Shown here: one piece after another, positions 1-10,748 of the stretch
Position numbering within the stretch: position 1 is the first letter of the stretch
Layout of the letters: every line of letters starts with the position of its first letter
Assembly: GCA_030272585.1 (NCBI GenBank)
Contig: BSYQ01000004.1
Coordinates: 4,898,001-4,962,000 of the forward strand
Direction of reading: 5' to 3'
Source: Bryopsis sp. KO-2023
Lineage: Eukaryota; Chlorophyta; Ulvophyceae; Bryopsidales; Bryopsidaceae
DNA: 64,000 bases
Notes under the pieces: model-generated
Database searches by the model: none
Seen by the model: only the letters and a program-made list of their open reading frames with translations
What the model was told of the DNA's origin: nothing
Made by a program: the position numbers and the translations under genes

Positions 1-1521
1 TTGAAGTTCAGGTCTGTGCTAGGAAAATAAAAACAAGCACAAACACTCAATTTTTCGCTTGCGCTTGCGCTCAACTCACTCATCTTTCAATATGATCAAC
101 ACAGAAATTCTTCGAAACAAACCTTCCAACCAAACCTTCCACCATAACACCATACCAAATCAGAAAAATTACACCCTCTAGATCATCAACCAGATCTGAA
201 TTTTTCAGAAACTCTCACTTCACACAAAACCAACCCTGTCAAAAAACGTTCCATCAAAACCACTGGACTGCCATAAAATACACAAAATATTCTCGATGCT
301 CTGAAACTCACAAACGACCACTCCCAGCTGACTATATGAAAATCCCAGTGTTTTGTTTTTTTCTTGTTTTCGTTTCCAAAATAAAGAAATTATTCATTTT
401 CTTTATCATAGAGCAGCCATTTTCAATTTCTTGATCGAGAGGAGTCTATCCAAAAGCAGTGTGAATTCTTTCCTGTGCTTGTTTATCTTTGGTGAATTAA
501 ACTCTGAACAGTGAAGCCCAGCCAATACTCCACACATTATGCATCCCCCATCTCGATTCCAAAACAGAAACTTTTAAGGTTGCCTGTGCTGAAGTTAGCA
601 CTTGTTGAACTCACTCCTGCACAGAGTGGTCGAATTTCATTACTGAAAGTTTCATACTTTCATAAGTATTTTTTTGAGGGGGAGCTCCAAATGATGATCA
701 TCGTCAACCATTCATCCAGAGTATATTTTCCAGATGAGGGACGCTTCGTAAAAAAATCGCCGGACTTTCCTCCATAGCTTCAAGGGAAAGTCTTTTCAGG
801 GTTTCAAACAATCAGTGAAACAAACAAACCAAACACTTTCCAGTGCTACTCCATGCCCAGCCGTGGCCTTTTTCATAACCAGAAAAAATAAAAAAAAGTA
901 TAAGAAGGGTCGGAAAAAAGCCAGGACCATGAGAGTCAGTCGTGTGCAAAATCTGTAATTACATTCAGCATTCGTCTTAATTTTTCCTGAAGGAAAGAGA
1001 TGACGAACCTTGAAGTACTGTGCAATTTGATGTAATTTGATTTTTGTTTGTTTGTTTTAAGTACTGTGCAGTTTTCTTGTGCGTCATCCAAAAAAAGTAT
1101 GACTAAGCATGTTCAGTACCACAAGCATCTGATGCAAGTGATCCAAACCTCTCCGAAAAAACGCCCCTATCTGTCCCCTCTTCAACAAAATATACACTTT
1201 TTGAAAAAAAATGTTGCAGAATGTGTGTGTGTGTGTGTGTCAAAACGGTGGCTCAAAAAATACCCGAAGACTCATCACACTATCAAACGAACGAAGTAAA
1301 CAGCTGCTTACATTGAATCAAGGTTCCTTCGTCCTTTTAACCACAAACCACGTTTGTTCCATCCCGTACTCTAATCCTTAAAAAAAAAAAAAAAAAAAAC
1401 TATCCAATCAATCACATGCTACTTCCCATCAAACCTGTCAATGGATGAAGAGGATTCGTACAAATGTGCAAATCCTCTGCTGGCCTTTTTCTTTCTTCCA
1501 AATATTGAATGATTCTTGCAG
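1..1521. other. stretch without a supported gene
   Basis: No open frame here has family resemblance or plausible splice partners. The stretch is AT-rich and holds a (GT)n run near 1220-1240 and a poly-A run near 1380-1400. It may be intron or intergenic DNA upstream of the exon-like stretch at 1522-1678. Confidence 0.5.
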
Positions 1522-1678
1522 AATCGGGGAGTTGCAGCTGGATCAATACATGGAAGAGATCACTCAGCAACTCAGAGCTGGCCGCGGAGACAGAAAGAAG
1601 AAAGTAGTGGTGGACGTGAAAGAAGATCGAGCAAAGCAAGCCGCCGCTGATGAAAAAAATGGGTGGTATGAATCATAG
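1522..1678 (+). CDS. possible terminal exon of an unrecognised gene
   Basis: A T-rich tract ending in TTGCAG is followed by an open frame that begins IGELQLDQYMEE, runs through a basic stretch (GRGDRKKKVVVDVK) and stops after NGWYES. Codon use (GAG, GTG, AAG) looks like the certain exons nearby, and the upstream signal looks like a real acceptor. No upstream exons were found in the first 1.5 kb, and I do not recognise the protein. It could be a last exon behind a long intron, a gene remnant or a chance frame. Confidence 0.3.
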
Positions 1679-1906
1679 TGCATATCTCTGCGCGCGAGCG
1701 TGTTCTTTCAATTTTCTTTCAATCCACATGTTGAGAAAAATCCACTCAACCACGACAGTGTTGCTTTTGCATCAAGAGTTATCAGATACCAAATGTGCAA
1801 GATCCCCTCCTCCCTTGTTTTTCTGGATGTGCAGTCTGACAATTATAATTCTTCCCGATTTTTATCATGTCAATGCTGGTGATGGTGATGCTTTTTTTCT
1901 CCAAAG

Positions 1907-2066
1907 GGATCGATGAATGCTACTGTCAAAGCCACTAAACTGATCTCTAACTCCGCCGCCATGGGTGGGGCTATTTTCGTCGATCAGAAATGCCAACTTC
2001 TTGCTGAGGAATAGCACCTGTGAGCTCAACACCGCTAAGTACGGCGGTGGAGCTCTGTGTGCTCAG
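1907..2066 (+). pseudogene. Pmp-like repeat exon with frameshift
   Basis: The sequence encodes two repeats of the chlamydial polymorphic membrane protein (Pmp) type, where SN..A..GGA(I/L) motifs mark beta-helix rungs of secreted adhesin-like proteins. The first (SNSAAMGGAIFVD) is in one frame. The second (CELNTAKYGGGALCAQ) is in another, so a one-base shift near 1980 breaks the gene. An acceptor-like CCAAAG precedes it and CAG|GTAATA ends it. The frame stops after the first repeat if read straight. It directly precedes the 42-bp repeat that flanks the inserted sulfotransferase segment. A second broken Pmp-like locus lies near 37.5-38.1 kb on the other strand. Confidence 0.55.
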
Positions 2067-2213
2067 GTAATATTGGCATTGAAAACTATGCCGCCGATGA
2101 GCGCTGTGGAATTGACTCAAACGCAGCGCAGGCTGTGGACATCGTTTTTTGAAGCAGTGTCAACACATATTTGGTGTGCGAGTAGAATTGGGGCGTCAGA
2201 AATCGCTTTGTGA

Positions 2214-2255
2214 ATAGAGATTGATGTTTTGGAAAGGATCATCCATGATATTGAG
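2214..2255 (+). repeat. 42-bp direct repeat, left copy
   Basis: The stretch ATAGAGATTGATG... through GATATTGAG matches 4771-4812 at 41 of 42 positions by eye. The two copies bracket the sulfotransferase segment exactly, as a target-site duplication would. Confidence 0.8.
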
Positions 2256-4770
2256 GGAGGGAGCATCTTGTTTGCGGGTTCTGCCGCCGCCGTCTCTCCG
2301 CTTTGTTACGACGGGGGCCGATCTGGTGTCTTTGGTGTTCAGTGGCACCAACAGGGAAAGATCCACGCAAGAGCCCCCCCTTTTGGAATTGCCTGCAGAA
2401 ACACACTCGTGTTTCTTGTTCTGAAGAAGAGTCACGAGTCAAATCGCCCCGCAGATCACGTATCGTCCCAGCCAAGAAGAATGTCTTGGGGTAGGCGGCG
2501 CGCCAACTGTTACAGTTCGTTACAGTTCTGACAGGGCCTGGGGGGGAACCTGAATTTGTGGAGTCGCGATTCGGCATGACGAGCGGCGATCAGGTGTGTT
2601 TTGCTTCTGGAAACCGTTTTGACGCAGAGTGGAACTCCGTCGGATCTCGTGTGTGTTACTGGCATAGGCGTGGCCAGGGGGGGCCCTGGTCAGACGCTCT
2701 GGCCCACCCAAGATTATGTGGACCCAGAAAAAGAAAACGAAACAAAAATTGTGCTTTGCACAGTCTTATTTTTCTGGGCGCGCCCTTCCCCTTGACAAAA
2801 AGAATATTTTTTTTTGGCCCCCAATTTGTTTTGGACATCCCAGTCCGACTGGGAGTCCCAATTAATGGCAGAATCTCAGGTGAAACCCGATCATTGTCGA
2901 TTGTGTCAGCGATTGTGGCTCTTTTCCTTGCGATTCATTTTTTTTTGCCTTTTTCCAAATGCAGAACAATGTTGAAGAGAGGTTCAGCTGCAGGAAAGGG
3001 CTTGCATTGGTGGTGGCTGCTCTGATGTTGTTTTCTATTTATATATGGTATTCCCAGGATAATATTCAAGGTACTGTTTTTTTTATATGTTTTTTTCCTC
3101 CCTCCCAGCAAAAGAAACAGAAAGCTTTGTGAATACCTATCAGAAAGCTGGACTATGATGTTACGGATTGAACATTTATGCATTTTCTTGAATGCTGCTG
3201 GAAAAAAAAAGGACATAAAATATTCAAAGCAAATCAGCCCACTTCCTTTGCGCAGAAGAAACTTTGCTCCCCTATTGCATCAAAAATTAAGAGTTCATTT
3301 GCTAAGTCATATTTGGAGCGAGCATGTGAATATCATCAGTCTTTTGGCTGATGGACTGATGAATGGGCAAGATATTTGTTCTCACAGTTTTTTTTCTGTG
3401 TGAATTCAAACAGAATGGACGCAGCCATTGCATTTGCAGCGCACCCACTTCAATCATCACCTTGTTTATGCCGCAGAGAAATCTATGGTGGTGTGTGTGG
3501 TCCCCAAAGTTGCTAGCACAATCATGTTGATGCTGATCAAAAGAATGAATGGGGATCCCAACTGGAGCAGCAGATTGATGCACGATATTCGAAATGTATA
3601 CCGGGAAGAGATCCGAAATGCCGACCTGAAAAATCCCAACATCACCAAAATGGCGATGGTCAGAAATCCAGTGGATCGGGCGTTGTCAGCGTATCTAAAC
3701 AAAATACTCAGCGCTAGAAGATACCGTCTCCTGCCGGAAGGGAGTTGGGGGGAAGACAATGTTGCAGAGCCCCCCACGTTTGAGGAATTTGTCAACATTA
3801 TCGAATCCGCTTCTCGGCAATCTCTTGACAGACATTTCAGGCCGCAATCGCTGCTATGTGAGACAGACACGGTCTCCTACACCAAGTTTTTGGATTTCGA
3901 GGAACGTGAAAAAGGAATGAAAGAGTTTTTGGAATCCGTTGATCTTTGGGAAGACATGGGGGCATCCGGATGGGGACCCAATGGAACTGCACCGATTTTC
4001 GCTGAGATGGAAAACGTGCAGCTGGTTTCGTCCAAGATCAGGCCGGCTACTGTCAGCGTGGAGCGAGACGAAAAAGTGCAGCAGTATTATACCCCTGAGA
4101 TATTGAATAAAGTGTTTCGAATATATGAGATGGATTTTGTGGCATTCGAGGAATTTGGGTGGAGTCGAGACATAAGCACCTATCTGGATTTGAGTAGTAC
4201 ATGATTTTTTTTTTGGTTATCTTCCCTGGTTCAATTCTACGGAGGAAGTTATTTTAAGCACTTGGTATTGTGGGGAGTTGTTTTTTTAAACATAGACACA
4301 TTAAGTTTTTTGAAGCACTAACAATAAAAAATAGAAAAGTTGGTGGTGATTTTTTTTTTCGAGGATGAAAAAAGGGGGGTAATAGTTTTCGTTTGTAACG
4401 ATTTGTACATTTTGGGTGTTGGGCTTTGTTTCGTTTTTTTTGCTTTTTTCGAAAAAAAAGCCCCCCAAAAATAAAATTGGAAGAAGGCACGTGCACTCAC
4501 GTGGGGTTTGAGGAGGTTAATTGCAGGGAGATGATAGATACGTTGCTTGAATGAAAAAGATGGAAAATTTCCCTTTTTAAATTCAAGGGGTAATTTTTTT
4601 ATAAAGGATGCCCCATGGTGATTGTATTGGTGCCGAGTCATGTAATTTGAGCATTAAGTGATGGACCGAAATTTTGATTTGAAGAAAAATTGTTTTTTGT
4701 TTTCTTTTTGAGAAAGTGTGTGGGGGTATTGGGTTGAAAAAAACAGGGATAAAAGAGCGAGAATGGTTGG
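2256..4770 (+). repeat. duplicated sulfotransferase segment, copy 1
   Basis: This 2.5-kb block is homologous to two minus-strand blocks (about 30.6-32.6 plus 36.5-36.8 kb, and about 38.1-41.1 kb). It holds about 700 bp of conserved upstream DNA, the two-exon sulfotransferase gene and about 560 bp of 3' flank. The right end contains the acceptor and the first 20 or so bases of the Pmp-like exon seen at 38092, then stops abruptly at the 42-bp repeat. The block was therefore copied from a locus where a Pmp-like gene lies just downstream of the sulfotransferase. Confidence 0.75.
2959..4204 (+). CDS. Golgi carbohydrate sulfotransferase, copy 1
   Basis: Two exons, 2959-3070 and 3414-4204, give 300 residues. 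The product should transfer sulfate from PAPS to a glycan in the Golgi lumen; the acceptor sugar is unknown. A short basic cytosolic tail is followed by a signal anchor (residues about 15-31, LALVVAALMLFSIYIW), the type II layout of Golgi enzymes. The lumenal part carries the 5'-phosphosulfate-binding motif VPKVAST and the 3'-phosphate-binding motif MVRNPVDRALSAY of the Sulfotransfer_2 (HNK-1ST/C4ST) family. The ATG was chosen because the acceptor joins in frame (GAA, Glu) and copy 3 has the same start. Two paralogues lie at 30.6 and 38.9 kb. The C-terminal third is nearly identical among them, while the middle varies more. Confidence 0.85.
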
Positions 4771-4812
4771 ATAGAGATTGATGTTTTGGAAAGAATCATC
4801 CATGATATTGAG
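4771..4812 (+). repeat. 42-bp direct repeat, right copy
   Basis: This is the partner of 2214-2255 with one mismatch. The sequence after it (TGTTTGAAACAG...) is presumably the continuation of the original locus. Confidence 0.8.
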
Positions 4813-5429
4813 TGTTTGAAACAGTATTTTCTGGTATGTAGTTTGAGAAAGAATTTTACCTGGATGACATCCAAGGTAAAAGAAGAAGAAATAAAGAATA
4901 ATGCTGCTGCTGGTTCGAAATGAAATCTACCCCCCCTTCCCCCCCCCGGTTCTCCACAACAGCAAGCGATTTGGCCAAAGAAGCCAAGATTTCATTCATG
5001 GTGCTTCGTTATCTGTGAGGTACATACAGACCAATACGATGCAATACTGACCACCACCACCATGGTAAAACAATAAACGATCCATCGCAGCAGTTCTGAC
5101 TCTCCCTTCCCTTTTGTTTCGAAAATATGTTGAAACAAGCAAGTTCTACAGGTGGGGGTTCGATGCAGATTTGGAAGGCATGCCAGAAATTACTGTGTGG
5201 TGATGGTGGCTGGTGGAAGGGATTGGGTAGCTGGCAGCTTCTCCAGATCGGAGCGAATTCCTGCTGTTGCGAGAAAATTCCGAGTCGGTTTTCTGTCACG
5301 GAGCGTTCGGTCATCAAACAGAGTCTGCAAAGAGAACCAGCTCCAGCGGTTAAAAAAAAGGTCGAGCGAGAGAGCATCGCCTAGACGTCGTCTTTCGAAT
5401 CTCTGCGCCAAACTTAGACGTCTTCGACG

Positions 5430-8400
5430 ATGGAATCTATCGCCAGGAGAACCCGTTCCGCGACAGGTAGTGAGATTTGCGAAGCAATCGAGCGTTTTGG
5501 AACCGCTGCCCGTGTCCTCTAAGCTTGGTGGAGGGAGGGGATTTCTTTTTGGCGCATCCTGCGCGCAGTTGCCAGAAAACGGATTGTCACACACAGGCCT
5601 CTTCTCTTTTCGCAGCTCTGAGAACGCCACCGCCGCCGACAGCATCGCCTGCCAACGAAGGAGAGGTACAATAAGCCGCATCTCAACGTTCACATCAAAA
5701 TCCCTTCCTGAACAAAAGTCGTCAAAGGACGTCGTCTGGATTGCTTTATTCTCTTTGAGGATAGAGTTTTTTTCATATTTCTTTCCTTTTTTCTTTTTTT
5801 CTTGGTGGGGTGGGGGGGTACATCGAACAGAAGTTGGATATTGAATTCTGACAAAATATGTTTTTTTTGGGGGGTTGCAGGGCTGGAACTTGTGCGTCCT
5901 GTGGTATGGCCGCAAGGAGATGGTCTTCCCATTCGATGCACACACCTCGGGGCTCAGCCTGAAGGAGGCGATCGCCAAAGAGTGGGATGTGAGTGAAAAA
6001 AAAAAAAGAAAAAAAAGACATCATTTGGTTCATAACTCTTCAAGATGCATAATTTCTTAATTTTTAATGTTTGGTACAAGTGACCTCAGGTTTTTTTTAA
6101 AAGGGGGGCTGAAAAATTCTTGAGAATTTTCTGAATATGGGGGTCACCGATCGCAGTTCTGACCTGAAGTTGGGGTTTGCAACATAATTTTTTACTGAAT
6201 CCATGAGCCAGGGATTTTCACTTTCTTGCAGTTGTGTCCATCTCTTTGCATCCATGAAAAATATTACTGTTTCGTAAAACACTATCTATGGGGGTTCAGC
6301 ATGGTGCTCTGACAACTGCCCCCCTTTTTTTTTTCGGCATCACCTTCTTGATTCGTTAATTTTATTTTCTATTTTTTTGAATCAGCTTGCTCGGTTTCTT
6401 GATTTTTTTTTTTTTTTTTTGCTGCTACAGGGGCCAACAGATGAGGTGGTGGTGTGGAACCTGGAGGATTGGGTTGAGAATCTGCATGTGGATGCGGCAA
6501 TGCCCTGCGCTCTCTCGGACGGAAATCTCACCAACCAGGGAATTAGCGATCGTTGCACCGTGCTGGCAGTGAAAGCAAGCACTGCAGAGGAATCACGGGC
6601 TCTCGCACAACCGGATAATCCAGGTCTGCTACGAAAGAGGTTTATTTAAAAAAAAAAAACAAAACAGGTGTGGTAAAGAACAGGTTTAGATTTTTTTTTT
6701 TCAAATGAGAAAACCAGATGAAACAGGTGTGGTAAAGAACAGGAGTTCAATTTTTTTAAAGACAAAAAAAGGGCATTGTATCGTCCCCCCCCCCAAAAAA
6801 AAAACAAAACAAAAAAAAGGAAACAAAGAAATAAGGCGTGTATCTTTCCAATGATATAATTCATGGAATCAGGGATCCCTTTACTGAAATATTCTTGTGC
6901 AGAACCCTGACCGTTTTTATATTGCTTGACGGAGTGCCACACTCAATTCGCTTCTGGCGCTGGCCCTGTGAAATACGTTCAAAAGACGTTGAAATCGTTA
7001 ATTTAATTATTTAATTATTTATTTTTTCTCTCTTGAAATTATTTTCTCGAAACTCATGTGGGGACTGAAACTGAGATTTTAATGTGCTATGTTGCAGGTG
7101 TTTGCACAGCCGTCACTACCATCCCTTCTTCTGATCCGGAGGTCGATGTGCTGGCCAATCCACCCTCCATGGTCACCCCCATTCCTTCTCGCCAAAAACC
7201 AGGTTTGGCTCAGCCATCACGAAGGCTGCCAGAGACGATGGCTGCCACCCCCACCCCCAGTGTTATCGAAGATGGCAGTGACAGAGAGGAGGGGGGCACA
7301 GTCAGGAGCCAGCGGACGTCCCAAACGGTAGGAAATCATATTATTAAGATATTCGCAGAGTTTAATCCAGCTTGTTTTTTTTTTTTTCCCTTCTATAGAG
7401 ATGCAAAATGCATACGTAAAGGAAAAAGAAAAAACAGAATGGAATGTAATGTGATTATTATGGAATTTAATATGGAGTTTGGAAAGGTAATGAGAACTTT
7501 TCCAAAAAAAATCTGTTTCATTATTGAAATAGCGTTGTTTTTTTTTCAGCAGAGCGTGCGGCGAAAGTGGAGTGACGAGGAGACCTGGGCGTTGCTGGAA
7601 GGGGTGGAAAGGTAAGCGGTCGATCAGAAAAGTCAAAATAGAACGAGAGAGAAATCGGTGCAGTGGCGCTTTTTTCATCCTAAATATTCTGCCAGAGGTT
7701 TATGTTGCTGTATGCATGTGCCCTTGATCTAAGCTGTTGATTTTAGATTAATATCCAATAAGAATAATATAATGTGTGTCAATGATGTGCATTGTAGTCA
7801 TAAAAAGTGCTGCATAATTATATGTATATAATGGCATAATGTTGAACCATGTGCATTTGCTGAAATACTCTCTGGAAATATGCTTGGAACAAGAAAAAAA
7901 ATTACGGTTTCATTTGATGCTTTGATAAGTTTTTCTCCCCCCTGAGAAATCCAACTATACATTGTAAGAATAAATTTTCTGTTGACTTGAAAATAAATTA
8001 AAAATAAAATGAAATTTAAACACTCGTAATGATAGTTAAATTTTTGCTCGGTGCTAAGAAACGTTTCGGTGGTGGATTTTTCAAAACAGGCACGGCATCG
8101 GGCGGTGGGGCGCCATTCAGGGGGACTACGAGCTGCGACCCCTTTTGGAAAATCGAAACTACGTGCAGCTGAAGGTAACTATCCCCCCCCCCCCCCCTCT
8201 CTCCTTTAACTCTCAAAGCAAATGAAAGAAAACAGTCCACTTTTTTGTTGTTGTATTTTTGTATTTTCTTGTATTTTTTCTGTTGCTGATCATGTGAATT
8301 TCTGTTATTTACCGACTTTTTGTGTGTGTGTGTTTTGTGGCAGGATCGGTGGACGAACTTGATCAAGACTGCCACGAAGCCTACTCGGAAGGCTAGGGGG

Positions 8401-8487
8401 TCCGAGAAGTTTCTGCCGAGGGTTATACAAATCTACGAGGACTTCTTTGGACTTGGTGCGGCTGGCAGCACGGAGGACCTCATTTGA
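5430..8487 (+). CDS. UBL plus telobox-Myb telomere-binding type protein
   Basis: Eight exons with consistent phases (5430-5466, 5616-5665, 5881-5988, 6431-6623, 7098-7327, 7550-7611, 8090-8174, 8344-8487) give 302 residues. Residues about 30-110 resemble the ubiquitin-like domain of plant telomere repeat-binding (TRFL/RTBP) proteins. A Ser/Pro/Thr-rich linker follows. Residues about 207-260 form a single Myb repeat of telobox type, with W.DEE, GIGRWGAI and VQLKDRWTNL; the last is the variant of the VDLKDKW signature that reads TTAGGG-type repeats. The expected role is nuclear binding of double-stranded telomeric or telobox promoter DNA. The Myb near the C-terminus agrees with the TRF layout. 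The acceptor of exon 6 could lie three bases later. The donor after exon 4 (G|GTCTGC) is weak. Confidence 0.8.
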
Positions 8488-10748
8488 GGGTTTTTTTTTC
8501 TTTTCTTTTCGAGACACCGGTTAGTAGGAAATTCCAATGCCTCTCCCTTAAAGCAGTTTTCGGCGTTTTAAAAAAACTTAGAGAAAAATACGTGCATGGG
8601 TGCATTTGCGCTTTTTTGGGGGGTTAGGCTTTGTTACTTTTTTCATTTCTTGTTCACGTATAAAAACATTTCATTCAAATCACGGGGGGTGGGGAGGATT
8701 AAACAAACAAACGATGCTTCTCGGTGGGGGGTTGGGGTGTGGGGGTGTCTTTTGTAATTGATTTTGCTGGTTCTGTTTGTGAGAAAGATCTTTAGCTAGA
8801 TTCACATGTGTTTTTTGAAAAACCCACTGAACCTTGATCAGCCAGGGGTGGTGGGGATAATCGGAAGCAGTTTTGAAATTCAAGATGCAGTTCTTTTATT
8901 ACAGCTTGGGAATCGAAATCTCAATGTGATCTGTGCAAAAATGAGTTAGCTCTTCGCAACCAGCAGCCACTGCAACAGTTTCATCAGCACCAGTGAATTC
9001 GCAGTGGTTGATTCGGATGGATAGGGTTGGGATTTGGCGTCCAGCTGCTGTGTGTCAGTTGATTGGAGTGGTGGTTATGGGTACCTGGGTTATTTCTCTG
9101 ATGGTGGTGGGTTCTTCTTGTTCTTTTTTTTGTATTCATTCAAGATCCTAGAATCACAGACAAGGAATGGAAGGGGCTGCACTCGTGGAAACACAAGGGT
9201 TCTGCCTATGTAATGATGTATCGCTGAGGGGCAGGGTGCTGGGTAGCCGACATATGCTGAGCATGACTAAAACCTTGACAAGATCAGAGGAGGATTGGAA
9301 GGTGGAGGACGAGACCCTTGCCCAGAAATTCTGTGGGTTTGTGAAAGGGAAGAAAGGGAACTGGGGAATTTTTTGCGTTCAGCTTTATTCTCCCTTCTTG
9401 CCGTTAAGTGAAGATATCACATTCACATACACTGTGAAACTGATCTTTCATAAACCCCTGATGCAATGGGTTTATTGGTGAATGTCGGGCTGGGTTTTTG
9501 GTGGGAGAACAGGAGGATCTGCAAATATCGAGTGGTGAAGCTGAGTTGCTTTTCTTTATACGGCAACATTTAGATTTTTTTGGAGGAGTGCAATGGACAG
9601 GATCGGACTGGTGGAAAAGATGTATTATTCAGGGAGGGATTTCTTTGATAAAATGAACCAATGAAAAAATATGGAGGGTTTTTTGGTGAAGTGAAACTCA
9701 AGCGTGGTGCAATTGAAATGAACCAGACAAATGCTTGGGGTGATTGAAAGGATCCTGCGATTGGAAATCTCGGGGCCCTTGTTGAAGCAGGAATGGTGGA
9801 CTGAAAAAGTGTGAAGCTGTGGAATATTTGGCAGTATTGGTGGAGGATCAAAGATCAGGAGTTATATGGGGATGGATGAAATGGATATTTTCAAATATTA
9901 ATAGAATTCTGAACCCGTGAAGTGAAGGACATGGCTCAAGTCTGGTACGTGCTCTTGGTTTGGGTGGGTGGAGCCCAATGTTGACATGGGACTCTGCTGG
10001 CGGAAGAAATGGATGGCTGGCTGGAGATTTGTGGGTTAAAATCACAGCAGGCTGGTAGGAAAGGAAAGAAATCCTCATTGGGGTTTGGTGACTGCAACGG
10101 TGTGAGGAAAGGAACAAACTGCTTGCATGAACATGGAGAAGAACTAAATGTAAATCATGAAAAATAGAAAAAAAAAATGCAAGTAAAATGTGAATTGGGG
10201 AAAAAAAGAGTGGAATCGTGCTTGGAGGAAATGCGTTTGAAGTGTTGATTTGAATCGATATCATGTGATGAATTTTCGAGTTGCAGATTAACCAATTCCT
10301 TTTTTTTTCTGCCCGTAGATTTTGAGTTTGGAACAGTTTGAGTTATTGTGTGGGGAGCAACACCCTCAAGGACTTCTGCCCTCCCGAAACTTCGAAAAAA
10401 TCAGTGGGCAGTGGATCACCGACATCCAATGGAGACTCTATATGGTGGTTGCATTTGTATGTTTAGGCATTATGGGTGGGGGGTGGTGGCCTCTTGTCCG
10501 CCTTGTCGTAATTATTAGAGTGGTTATTCGGCAAAGATTTGCTCATCTGCTTTATGATGCTTTTTTGGATGGAAAGCCAAGGGAGAAGCCACCTGTTCAG
10601 ACAGCAGGGTGGACAAAAAGAAGGCTGCTTGGTTTGACAGGTTTAAGAAATCAATTCTCTGGACTGATGACCAACCCTCACAAAAAGACAGAAAACCGCT
10701 TCTCTCATTCCTGCCACCTGGCACCATTTCCAGGGAGGCTGCAACAAG
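8488..10748. other. intergenic region with one orphan exon-like stretch
   Basis: Most of this region shows no supported gene. Near 10320-10456 a T-rich tract ending in CCCGTAG precedes an open stretch (SLEQFELLCGEQHP...) that ends at a good donor, GTATGT. It could be an upstream exon of the MYND gene or a chance frame, and I do not recognise the peptide. Confidence 0.4.

Noticed and set aside
511-777. 88-codon plus-strand frame near the left edge
   Set aside because: No ATG start, no acceptor/donor support and no family resemblance.
5190-5978. 262-codon minus-strand open frame
   Set aside because: It overlaps phase-consistent exons of the UBL/Myb gene on the other strand and has no domain.
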